DNA of 5,859 bases. It comes from Desulfobulbaceae bacterium. GTDB lineage: Bacteria > Desulfobacterota > Desulfobulbia > Desulfobulbales > SURF-16. The DNA is taken from contig JAGHCC010000155.1 in assembly GCA_021160685.1 (NCBI GenBank), positions 1 through 5,859 on the forward strand, written 5' to 3'. The notes under the pieces were generated by a model that was not told the DNA's origin, did not search any database, and saw only the letters and a program-made list of their open reading frames with translations. Below are positions 1 through 5,744 of this stretch, one piece after another. How positions within the stretch are numbered: the stretch's first letter is position 1; the number at the start of each line of letters is the position of its first letter. Made by a program: the position numbers and the translations under genes.

Positions 1-1
1 C

Positions 2-973
2 ACCAGAGAACTTGTCATGCAAATTGCCGAAGACGGCCATCTGCTGGCCAAATATACCGGCTTGAACATCGTTGCTGTTTACGGAGGCATGGATTACCAG
101 AAGCAGCAGGATCAGTTGGAAGATTTTGTTGACATTGTGGTGGCGACTCCCGGCAGGCTGCTTGATTTTCAGCGCCGTCGGGTAATCAATCTCGGCCATG
201 TCGAGATCTTCGTGATTGATGAAGCTGACAGAATGCTGGACATGGGATTTATCCCTGAGGTCAGGCAGATCATCCATCATATGCCAGCCAAACAGAAGCG
301 TCAGACCATGCTCCTTAGCGCCACCCTGACCCCGGACGTCAACGATCTGGCGGCCCAGTGGACGACGGATCCCGTGCTTGTAGAAATCGAACCGGAAACC
401 GTTGCCGTGGATACGGTGGAGCAGATTGTTTATCTTGTCACAGCTGATGCCAAATACGCCCTGCTTTACAACATCATTACCCAACAAAAACTTGAGCGGG
501 TGATGGTTTTTGCCAATCGCCGGGACGAAACCCGCAGACTGACTGAACTGCTCAAGCATAACAATATCAGCTGTGATATGCTGTCCGGTGAGGTGCCCCA
601 GAAAAAAAGAATCAAAACCCTGGAAGATTTCAAGGCCGGTAGAATCAGAGTGCTGGTGGCAACCGATGTTGCCGGGCGCGGAATCCATATTGATAATGTC
701 AGCCACGTGATCAACTTTACCCTTCCCTATGATCCGGAAGATTATGTTCATCGCATCGGCAGAACAGGACGGGCCGGTAAAAAAGGCACTTCAATCAGCT
801 TTGCCTGTGAAGAGGGCTCCTTTTACATTCCGGACATCGAAGAATATATGTCCCAGAAGCTGCCCTGCACCGAGCCGCCGGAAGAATGGCTGACCCTGCC
901 TGAATCGGTCACCGAAAAAAAACAGGGTCCGCGTAAACCCAGATATAAAAGGACGAATTACCGGAAGAAATAA
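2..973 (+). CDS. rhlB: RhlB-like DEAD-box ATP-dependent RNA helicase, 5'-truncated by the window edge
   Basis: This is a superfamily 2 RNA helicase that unwinds RNA duplexes using ATP; RhlB of E. coli works with RNase E in the degradosome. The open frame runs off the left edge, and the first visible residues (TRELV) belong to motif Ia, so Q-motif, Walker A and the true start lie upstream. The in-frame ATG at 17 is internal. Visible motifs in order: GG (about nt 83), TPGR motif Ib (about 146), DEAD motif II at 218-229, SAT motif III at 317-325, a second RecA domain with VFAN, VATDVAGRG motif V, and HRIGRTGRAG motif VI at 749-778. After motif VI the stretch SFACEE...IPDIEEYM resembles RhlB more than RhlE or DeaD. 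The tail is short and basic (KKQGPRKPRYKR), typical of RNA-binding extensions. Helicase identity is near certain. The RhlB assignment is by remembered similarity, and a generic DEAD-box paralogue is the alternative. Confidence 0.9.
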   Translation, partial: TRELVMQIAEDGHLLAKYTGLNIVAVYGGMDYQKQQDQLEDFVDIVVATPGRLLDFQRRRVINLGHVEIFVIDEADRMLDMGFIPEVRQIIHHMPAKQKRQTMLLSATLTPDVNDLAAQWTTDPVLVEIEPETVAVDTVEQIVYLVTADAKYALLYNIITQQKLERVMVFANRRDETRRLTELLKHNNISCDMLSGEVPQKKRIKTLEDFKAGRIRVLVATDVAGRGIHIDNVSHVINFTLPYDPEDYVHRIGRTGRAGKKGTSISFACEEGSFYIPDIEEYMSQKLPCTEPPEEWLTLPESVTEKKQGPRKPRYKRTNYRKK

Positions 974-986
974 CAGGCTTTTTTTA

Positions 987-1058
987 CTCTCACAGAGCCA
1001 CAGAGATCGCAGAGTTTTTATTTATTTTTTCTCTGTGGTCTCCGTGGCTCTGTGAGAG
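987..1058. repeat. Long imperfect inverted repeat (28-bp arms) of CACAGAG octamers
   Basis: Arms at 987-1014 and 1031-1058 are separated by a 16-base A/T-only loop (1015-1030). They match at 25 of 28 positions. Read as plus-strand RNA, two of the three differences become G-U wobbles, leaving one A-C mismatch. Each arm consists of about three degenerate octamers: CACAGAGC, CACAGAGA and TCGCAGAG on the left. The element lies between the helicase stop and the fetAB operon. No T-tract follows the right arm, so it is not a classical plus-strand terminator, although such a stem could stabilise the helicase mRNA 3' end. It resembles the CTCTGTG-type intergenic palindromes I recall from many genomes. 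No transposase is nearby. Confidence 0.85.
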
Positions 1059-1063
1059 ATAAA

Positions 1064-1092
1064 TTGAAATGATTTCATTTTCTGCCAATTCT
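1064..1092 (+). promoter_or_regulatory. Candidate promoter/operator upstream of fetAB
   Basis: A perfect 6-1-6 palindrome, TGAAATGATTTCA, sits at 1065-1077, about 30 bases before the fetA start. It overlaps a TTGAAA hexamer (1064-1069) resembling a -35 box. With a 17-base gap, the -10 position falls on AATTCT (1087-1092), a poor match. The AAT-N-ATT centre recalls Fur-type operators, but the outer positions do not fit the consensus well. This is a tentative call; the A/T-rich setting makes short palindromes common. Confidence 0.25.
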
Positions 1093-1105
1093 CCTCCACA
1101 ACCTC

Positions 1106-1735
1106 ATGAGTCAGCTACGCATTGAATCATTAAGCTATATGGGCCGTCCGCCGGTTGATTTCTTCATTAACGACGGAGAATGTATCAGCCTGTCCGGTCC
1201 GTCCGGATCCGGAAAATCCCTGCTGTTGCGAGCCCTGGCCGATCTTGATGAATACCAGGGCCGAATTTACCTTGACCAGAAGGAATGTCATGAGTTCAGC
1301 GCTCCCCAGTGGAGAAAACAGGTGGGGTTGCTCATGGCCGAAAGCTGCTGGTGGTTTGATTCGGTGGGCGACCATTTTGAATTTTCTGAAAATTCAAAGG
1401 CTATCAATGGCTGGCTGTCTCAACTTGACTTTAATCCTGACGTCATGAACTGGCAGGTTAATCGTCTGTCAACCGGGGAAAAACAGCGACTGGCGATTAT
1501 CAGGCTGCTGGCAAACCGGCCCAAAGCATTACTCCTTGACGAACCCACGGCAAGCCTTGATAAAAGAAACATTGAAAAGGTGGAAGATCTTTTAACAGAG
1601 TACAGAAAAAAAAACAGCGCCCCGACGATCTGGGTCAGCCATGACCCGGAACAGGAAAAACGTATCGCTTCAAGGCATTACCGCATTAAAGATGATCTGA
1701 TCATTGAAGAAGGTCACGACAGGAGCTCCCGATGA
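1106..1735 (+). CDS. fetA: FetA-like ABC transporter ATP-binding subunit (putative iron export)
   Basis: A cytoplasmic nucleotide-binding subunit that powers the permease encoded next to it. At 209 residues it is a compact single ABC domain, slightly shorter than E. coli FetA (about 225). Walker A is GPSGSGKS at residues 31-38, the signature is LSTGEKQR at 121-128 (Thr for the second Gly of LSGGE), Walker B with catalytic Glu is LLLDEP at 142-147, the D-loop is SLD at 150-152, and the switch His is H179. The Q-loop position, by eye alignment to the AQTPTLF segment of E. coli FetA, reads AESCWWF, so the usual Gln appears to be Glu79. No Shine-Dalgarno sequence precedes the ATG, and the upstream 15 bases are pyrimidine-rich. 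The ATG is kept because it gives a normal ABC N-terminus and an in-frame TGA lies at 1070. Its stop overlaps the fetB start by four bases, indicating translational coupling. Iron export is inferred from the partner gene; the substrate is not proven. Confidence 0.87.
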   Translation: MSQLRIESLSYMGRPPVDFFINDGECISLSGPSGSGKSLLLRALADLDEYQGRIYLDQKECHEFSAPQWRKQVGLLMAESCWWFDSVGDHFEFSENSKAINGWLSQLDFNPDVMNWQVNRLSTGEKQRLAIIRLLANRPKALLLDEPTASLDKRNIEKVEDLLTEYRKKNSAPTIWVSHDPEQEKRIASRHYRIKDDLIIEEGHDRSSR

Positions 1736-2523
1736 TCACTCTCTCCTACCTTGATCTCGGCGCAGCCTCTCTCCTCGTTCTTGCCCTGGCCGGAATCAGC
1801 TTTAAAATGCGCCTCGGGCTACACAATCAGCTCCTGATATCAGCAAGCCGAACCGTGATCCAGCTCCTGCTGGTGGGAATGGTTCTGCGCGAACTGTTTA
1901 AAACCAGCCAGTTGGGCTGGATCATGCTCATGGCCTTTGTCATGCTGACCGTTGCCGGACGTGCCGTGCAGTCCCGGCAGAAGAGGCGTTTAAAGGGATT
2001 GTGGGGATACGGGATCGGCACAAGCTCCATGTTTATCTCATCCTTTGCCGTCACCTTCTTTGCCCTGACTGCGGTGGTGTCGGTCACGCCATGGTATATG
2101 CCGCAATATGCCATCCCGCTGCTGGGCATGCTGCTGGGCAACACCATGAACGGCGTTTCCCTGGCCATGAACCAGTTGACCCAGACCGCCTGGCAGCAGA
2201 AGGCATTCATTGAACAACGCCTTCTCCTGGGCCAGGATCGCGTCCAGGCTATTAGTGATATCCGTAGCGACTCCATCCGCACCGGCATGATTCCGATTAT
2301 CAATTCCATGGCCACCTGCGGCATTGTCAGCCTGCCGGGAATGATGACCGGTCAGATCCTGGCCGGCAGCCCGCCCTATGAAGCGGTGAAATACCAGATC
2401 ATGATCATGTTTCTTATTGCCGCCGGTACCGGATTCGGCGTCATGGCCTCTGTGTTCCTCACCTCGAAACATCTCTTTGACGAGCGCCACCGATTATGTC
2501 TTGACCGTCTGAAAAGCGATTAG
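1732..2523 (+). CDS. fetB: FetB-like ABC transporter permease, UPF0014 family (putative iron export)
   Basis: An inner-membrane permease of the UPF0014 (YbbM/FetB) family. At 263 residues it matches the family size (E. coli about 259). About seven hydrophobic segments can be seen, near residues 8-24, 34-53, 62-79, 95-118, 125-148, 190-212 and 220-245. A basic cytoplasmic stretch (RQKRRLKG) follows the third, and the cytosolic loop between the fifth and sixth carries the polar segment around QDRVQAISDIRSDSIR. The family hallmarks are clear: LLGMLLGNTMNGVSLAMN at about 131-148, IPIINSMATCGIVSLPGMM at about 188-206, then TGQILAGSPPYEAVKYQI. The start overlaps the fetA stop (ATGA), with AGGAG at 1721-1725 six bases upstream. 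In E. coli FetAB lowers cytosolic iron and protects against peroxide; iron as substrate here is transferred by homology. Confidence 0.92.
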   Translation: MITLSYLDLGAASLLVLALAGISFKMRLGLHNQLLISASRTVIQLLLVGMVLRELFKTSQLGWIMLMAFVMLTVAGRAVQSRQKRRLKGLWGYGIGTSSMFISSFAVTFFALTAVVSVTPWYMPQYAIPLLGMLLGNTMNGVSLAMNQLTQTAWQQKAFIEQRLLLGQDRVQAISDIRSDSIRTGMIPIINSMATCGIVSLPGMMTGQILAGSPPYEAVKYQIMIMFLIAAGTGFGVMASVFLTSKHLFDERHRLCLDRLKSD

Positions 2524-2528
2524 ATTAC

Positions 2529-2569
2529 AAAAAAGCAGGGAGAGGAGGGAATTTCGATCTCGCTTTTTT
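2529..2569. terminator. Putative bidirectional terminator between convergent fetB and recR
   Basis: AAAAAAGC (2529-2536) is repeated inverted as GCTTTTTT (2562-2569). A further GAG/CTC pairing (2540-2542 with 2559-2561) lies inside, after a three-base bulge. It starts six bases after the fetB stop and gives a T-tract on the 3' side in both directions, as expected between converging transcription units. The stem is A/T-heavy with a loop of about 16 bases, so it may be weak. The rest of the 2524-2639 gap is A/T-rich with no gene visible. Confidence 0.5.
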
Positions 2570-2639
2570 GGTAAAATACGTTTTTTTAGAAATATGAAGA
2601 TGATACAGGTGGGAACAGCTCATTTTTTGACGAATTTTT

Positions 2640-3242
2640 TCAATCAGCCTTTTCCCGGGATTCAATTGCCCGGCTCAAGGTCAAATCATCAGCGTATTTG
2701 ATATCCATGCCCATGGGAATGCCGCAGGCCAGCCTGGTGAGCTTCACCGGCTTTTTATGGAGACGCTGAATCAGATAGGCGGCAGTGGCTTCTCCCGGAA
2801 CCGTGGAACTTGTGGCAATCAGCACCTCGGCGGTGTCCTGGCGCTCGATCCTGGCCAGCAGAGCCTCTACCTTGATTTCGGCAGGTCCGATGCCATCCAT
2901 GGGAGAAAGGACACCGTGGAGAATGTGATACATTCCCTTGAAAGCACCGGTTTTTTCAATGGCCATCATGTCTGCCGGTTCTTCAACCACGCAAATCATT
3001 CTGCTGTCTCGGCGGGGATCAGCGCAGATAGCACAGGGATCTGTCTCTGAAAAGGCAAAACAGTTGGAACAGAGTCTGATTGAATCATGCAGTTCGGCAA
3101 GATCCCTGGCCAGGTTCCGGGCCTCGACTGCGGGCCTCCTGAGCATGAACAGGGCCAGCCTGGTGGCGGTTTTTTTGCCGATGCCCGGCAAACGGTTCAG
3201 GTCGACAATAAGCCGTTCAAGAGGTGGCGGGACAACATTCAT
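2640..3242 (-). CDS. recR: Recombination mediator protein RecR
   Basis: RecR works with RecO and RecF to load RecA on SSB-coated single-stranded DNA at gaps during recombinational repair. At 200 residues it has the full family length. Features in order: helix-hairpin-helix LPGIGKKTATRLA (18-30), a C4 zinc finger with Cys58, Cys61, Cys70 and Cys73, a Toprim domain beginning ICVVEEPADMMAIE (83-96) with acidic residues Glu87 and Asp91, the YHILHGVLSPMDGIGP block (105-120), TVPGEATA (147-154), and the C-terminal GIPMGMDIKYADDLTL segment (174-189). The block before GEATA reads SSTVP where NPTVE is common, a mild variation. The ATG overlaps the ybaB stop by four bases (ATGA) and has no clear Shine-Dalgarno sequence of its own, so translation is probably coupled to ybaB. 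It is the last gene of the minus-strand operon. Confidence 0.97.
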   Translation of the reverse strand: MNVVPPPLERLIVDLNRLPGIGKKTATRLALFMLRRPAVEARNLARDLAELHDSIRLCSNCFAFSETDPCAICADPRRDSRMICVVEEPADMMAIEKTGAFKGMYHILHGVLSPMDGIGPAEIKVEALLARIERQDTAEVLIATSSTVPGEATAAYLIQRLHKKPVKLTRLACGIPMGMDIKYADDLTLSRAIESREKAD

Positions 3243-3556
3243 GACAGGCCGGAAAGACCGGGGATATTCAAACCGCCAGTCAACTTACCCATTTCGGCCT
3301 GGGCCATTTCCCTAGCCTTGTTCATGGCATCGTTGACGGCCGCCACAACCAGGTCCTGAAGCATGACGACGTCATCAGGGTTAACGACCTCTTTCTCGAT
3401 AGTTAGAGACAAAAGTTCATGTTTTCCATTCACTGTTGCCGTCACCATGCCGCCGCCCACTGATGAGGTAATGGTCTGGGCGGCAAGTTCTTCCTGGACC
3501 TGGCCCATGCGTTGCTGAAACTGCTGGGCCTGTTTCATAATATCTTCCATATTCAT
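3239..3556 (-). CDS. ybaB: YbaB/EbfC family nucleoid-associated protein
   Basis: A small dimeric DNA-binding protein. Family members bind DNA as tweezer-like dimers and associate with the nucleoid; a direct role in RecR-dependent repair is suspected from constant linkage but is not shown here. It has 105 residues, normal for the family. The N-terminal helix is rich in Gln, Met and Glu (KQAQQFQQRMGQVQEELA), followed by the family core VGGGMVTATVNGKHELLSL (33-51), the acidic EKEVVNPDDVVMLQDLV region and a C-terminal helix (NDAMNKAREMAQAEM). The tail is Gly/Leu-rich and short. The first ATG was chosen over the second (codon 3) because AAGGAG lies ten bases upstream of the first. It lies between dnaX (86-base gap) and recR (four-base overlap), the usual order in many bacteria. 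Confidence 0.95.
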   Translation of the reverse strand: MNMEDIMKQAQQFQQRMGQVQEELAAQTITSSVGGGMVTATVNGKHELLSLTIEKEVVNPDDVVMLQDLVVAAVNDAMNKAREMAQAEMGKLTGGLNIPGLSGLS

Positions 3557-3566
3557 TACGTTTTTT

Positions 3567-3572
3567 CTCCTT
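3567..3572 (-). promoter_or_regulatory. Ribosome binding site of ybaB
   Basis: AAGGAG on the minus strand, ten bases before the first ATG of ybaB. It is the clearest Shine-Dalgarno sequence of the minus-strand operon and favours the first of two closely spaced ATG codons. The rest of the 86-base dnaX-ybaB gap shows no convincing terminator or promoter, which fits co-transcription. Confidence 0.7.
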
Positions 3573-3642
3573 TTTCTTGAACCATTCGCTTTTCTTTTCT
3601 ACGACTCAGCGAGAAAGTCTTTTGCATATAGTTGAGACGGGG

Positions 3643-5466
3643 TTATCTGAATTTTGGCCCGGTGCGGACACTAGCCACCCGGCCGCCAAAGACCTCCGTT
3701 GCCATGCGGACAAGGGGATCATTAGCCAAAGCACGCCGTTCTTCACGAACACTGTCATCACTGTTTCCGGAAGCATCTTTCCCCCCTCGTGCCCTTATCC
3801 TCGGCTTCAACTCCTTTTGAAAAAAATCCTGGATATACCGAGTCAACAATTTCATATTTTCACCCTGCTCGAGGACCTTGGAGTCCGTCGGCAGTGAAAA
3901 TATCATAATCAGGTCATTATCATGTTCCTCGACTCGGTGACACAGTTGCAACACATGGGACATCCACGGTTTTCGCTCTTTGACATAGGCGGCGAAATCA
4001 TCCCAGTTTCTCCGGATATCCTTCTGGTGCGTGACAGGGGCAAGCGACTTTGCCATAGAGGATCCGGGTTGATTTATTTCTGTCTTTTCCTCGTCCCCTG
4101 AGTCTGGTTTTCCTTTCTCTGCTTTGGGAGAAGGTATCTTATTCTCATCCTTTTCAGTCTTCGCCGTTTTTGGGGAAAGAGTTATCTTCTCACTCACCTT
4201 TTCTTTAGCCGCAGGCGTTTCACGTGAAATTGAGGCATCTTTCTCTTTGATATCCCCGCGTTGATTCGCTTCAACGACAACAGGTTCTGTTTGAACAATC
4301 TGCTGCAAAGGTAAAGAAAGTGACTGACGGAAACAATCATCAAAACGTTCAAGCAGAACCGAGGCAGGAACAACCTGACCGGCCTGGGCTGCCTTGATCA
4401 GGGCCATTTCAAGAATCATCCTGGGACGCGGGGAATAATGCATCTTCTCAATCCCTTGGAGGAGAAGATGGAAATACTGATACAGTGTTTCCGCGCTCTG
4501 ACCGGCCGCGATTTTTTCCGCCGCCTGAAGCTCCATATCCGAGATATCAAGCAGCTCCTCTGGATGGGGACTTGTCTTACAGATCAGGACAGTCCTGAAA
4601 AAACTTAAGAGATCGTTGGCAAACCTTTTGATGTCAATGCCGGCTCGATAGGTTCGATCAAGCAGCTCAAGACCCTGGGCCAGATCGTCGCTGAGCAGAC
4701 TGGCAGCCAGTTTTTCAAAAACCGTATGATCAACAAGACCAAGGACCTCAATCACGTCCTCATCTTTTACCTGATCACCGCCAAAGGAAAACATCTGATC
4801 CAGCAGACTCAGTCCGTCCCTGACGCTGCCGTCCGCTTCACGCGTAATGATGGTCAAGGCCTTGGCGGAAACAGCCACGCCTTCCTTCTCGGCAACTTTT
4901 TCGAAAAAAGCGTGAAGCTCGGCAAACGGGATTCTTTTCAACTCGTAACGTTGACAGCGGGAAAGAATGGTAACGGGGATTTTATGCAGCTCAGTCGTGG
5001 CAAACATGAAAAAAACATGTTTGGGCGGTTCTTCCAAGGTCTTTAACAAAGCATTAAAGGCCTCGGTTGTGAGCATGTGGACTTCATCAATAATGATAAT
5101 TTTATAGCGACACTTGGTTGGGAAAAAACGTATATTTTCCTTAAGTTCACGGATCTCCTGGATACCGCGGTTTGAAGCACCGTCAATTTCATGGAGATCT
5201 ACAGCAGAACCTTTTGTAATTTCCAGGCATGAATCACATTTGTTGCAGGGCCGGTCTTCTTTATTATCGCTCTGGCAGTTCAAAGCCTTGGCCATGATTC
5301 GGGCAAGAGTGGTCTTTCCGACCCCCCTTACGCCGCTGAACAGCATGGCATGGGGCACGCGGTTCCGCTTCAAACCATTTTGCAGCGTACGGACAACTGG
5401 TTGCTGGCCGATCACTTCATTAAAATGCTGAGGTCGCCATTTTCTGGCAAGGACAAGATAGGACAT
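3643..5466 (-). CDS. dnaX: DNA polymerase III clamp-loader subunit tau (DnaX)
   Basis: DnaX is the AAA+ subunit that loads the beta clamp and, as full-length tau, ties polymerase to the DnaB helicase. The N-terminus MSYLVLARKWRPQ is canonical, fixing the start; an in-frame TGA lies two codons upstream. Walker A is GVRGVGKT (45-52), zinc-binding cysteines are Cys64, Cys74, Cys77 and Cys80, Walker B is IIIIDEVH (123-130), the SRC sensor motif is at 169-171, and the sensor-2 region DGSVRDGLSLLDQ is at 212-224. The clamp-loader part (domains I-III) ends near residue 375. A charged Lys/Glu/Pro-rich linker covers about 390-480. A folded tail (about 485-607, starting NWDDFAAYVKERKPW and ending FGGRVASVR) matches the tau domain V that binds polymerase alpha. 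At 607 residues it is close to E. coli tau (643). No clear Shine-Dalgarno sequence is seen. A weak TTGTAA (5517-5512) plus TATTTC (5494-5489) pair, 17 bases apart, could be its own promoter. A possible -1 frameshift site lies at codons 431-433. Confidence 0.97.
   Translation of the reverse strand: MSYLVLARKWRPQHFNEVIGQQPVVRTLQNGLKRNRVPHAMLFSGVRGVGKTTLARIMAKALNCQSDNKEDRPCNKCDSCLEITKGSAVDLHEIDGASNRGIQEIRELKENIRFFPTKCRYKIIIIDEVHMLTTEAFNALLKTLEEPPKHVFFMFATTELHKIPVTILSRCQRYELKRIPFAELHAFFEKVAEKEGVAVSAKALTIITREADGSVRDGLSLLDQMFSFGGDQVKDEDVIEVLGLVDHTVFEKLAASLLSDDLAQGLELLDRTYRAGIDIKRFANDLLSFFRTVLICKTSPHPEELLDISDMELQAAEKIAAGQSAETLYQYFHLLLQGIEKMHYSPRPRMILEMALIKAAQAGQVVPASVLLERFDDCFRQSLSLPLQQIVQTEPVVVEANQRGDIKEKDASISRETPAAKEKVSEKITLSPKTAKTEKDENKIPSPKAEKGKPDSGDEEKTEINQPGSSMAKSLAPVTHQKDIRRNWDDFAAYVKERKPWMSHVLQLCHRVEEHDNDLIMIFSLPTDSKVLEQGENMKLLTRYIQDFFQKELKPRIRARGGKDASGNSDDSVREERRALANDPLVRMATEVFGGRVASVRTGPKFR
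4154..4175 (-). other. Candidate -1 ribosomal frameshift site in dnaX (gamma-type product)
   Basis: On the coding strand, codons 431-433 read TCC CCA AAA, giving the in-frame heptamer C CCA AAA (4174-4168), which fits the X_XXY_YYZ rule for tandem -1 slippage. After slippage the reading would be AAC GGC GAA GAC TGA, ending at 4154, for a product of about 437 residues that keeps domains I-III and drops the tau tail. E. coli gamma is 431 residues and ends at nearly the same place by the same mechanism. Against it: the downstream stem I find (GAGAA/TTCTC, starting about 20 bases on) is weak and distant, there is no well-placed Shine-Dalgarno stimulator, and other heptamers occur in the gene by chance. 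Confidence 0.3.
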
Positions 5467-5529
5467 GCATCACAGGAAAGGTAAAAAAGAAATAACTATT
5501 CAGCGGAACAGTTACAAAAAAGAAAAGGT

Positions 5530-5536
5530 AAAAAAA
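5530..5536 (-). terminator. U-tract ending the SRP RNA transcript
   Basis: Seven consecutive T residues on the minus strand directly follow the closing stem of the SRP RNA, separated by one base. This is a typical 3' end for small bacterial SRP RNA, although the stem closes the whole molecule rather than a local hairpin. Read-through into dnaX, 63 bases further on, is possible. Confidence 0.5.
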
Positions 5537-5537
5537 T

Positions 5538-5640
5538 GATAGCCAGGCACCCCCGCGGCACACAGAAGGGATTCATTACCGCTGCTTCCTCCCGGACCTG
5601 ACGGAGTTCATGAGCCTCTGTTGCGCGGGACCTGGCTATC
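5538..5640 (-). ncRNA. ffs: Signal recognition particle RNA, small bacterial type (4.5S)
   Basis: This is the RNA of the signal recognition particle, which binds Ffh and FtsY to target nascent membrane proteins. The hallmark domain IV core, GTCAGGTCCGGGAGGAAGCA on the minus strand (from 5602 downward), is unmistakable, and GCAGCGG follows. The ends pair over ten bases (5538-5547 with 5631-5640), and CCCGCG/CGCGGG (5552-5557 with 5624-5629) extends the rod. The result is about 103 nucleotides, the 4.5S size class without an Alu domain. The apical tetraloop reads GGGA where GGAA is usual; it is still a GNRA loop, closed by the expected C-G pair. It lies 16 bases after tRNA-Ser and 71 bases before dnaX, a gene order shared with Bacillus. 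Exact ends are inferred from base pairing. Confidence 0.95.
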
Positions 5641-5656
5641 AAACCGAAATCATATT

Positions 5657-5744
5657 TGGCGGAGAAGGAGGGATTCGAACCCTCGGTACGTTGCCGTACA
5701 CACGATTTCCAGTCGTGCACCTTCGGCCTCTCGGTCACCTCTCC
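5657..5744 (-). tRNA. tRNA-Ser (anticodon GGA)
   Basis: A class II tRNA reading UCC and UCU serine codons. The acceptor stem GGAGAGG/CTTCTCC pairs over seven positions with one G-U. The D-arm has ACC/GGT. The anticodon stem CACGA/TCGTG closes the loop CTGGAAA, with anticodon GGA at 5710-5708. The long variable arm GTACG-GCAA-CGTAC is the serine hallmark. The T-arm is GAGGG-TTCGAAT-CCCTC. The discriminator is G, and CCA is encoded in the DNA (5659-5657). Including CCA it is 88 nucleotides. Its 3' end is only 16 bases from the 5' end of the SRP RNA, so the two are probably made as one precursor and separated by nucleases. Confidence 0.97.

Noticed and set aside
466..714. Minus-strand 82-residue open frame opposite the helicase
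   Set aside because: It lies fully opposite conserved helicase motifs IV-V and is a shadow.
987..1058. The inverted repeat as a CRISPR fragment or insertion-sequence end
   Set aside because: There are only two inverted arms with an A/T-only loop, no spacers and no transposase.
1827..2490. Minus-strand open frames of 150-165 residues opposite fetB
   Set aside because: They are shadows of the clear UPF0014 permease, with no ribosome binding site, no recognisable motif and an atypical composition.
2757..3359. Plus-strand open frames opposite recR and ybaB
   Set aside because: They are shadows of two unmistakable conserved genes.
3820..3826. T TTT TTT slippery heptamer in dnaX at codons 547-549
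   Set aside because: It is in the right frame, but slippage would only remove the last part of the tau tail, at about residue 569; this does not resemble a gamma product.
3577..3897. Plus-strand 106-residue open frame overlapping the dnaX 3' end
   Set aside because: It is mostly opposite the DnaX C-terminal domain, with no motif and no good ribosome binding site.
4595..4603. T TTT TTC slippery heptamer in dnaX near codons 288-290
   Set aside because: The -1 frame stops within the clamp-loader collar region, giving a probably unusable fragment; most likely chance.
5496..5738. 80-residue minus-strand open frame beginning MTERPKVHDWKSC
   Set aside because: It is a translation of the tRNA-Ser and the SRP RNA themselves; this kind of peptide is a common false ORF over serine tRNA genes.
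5657..5744. tRNA-Ser as an integration site for a mobile element
   Set aside because: No integrase, no repeated tRNA 3' end and no foreign genes are visible nearby.
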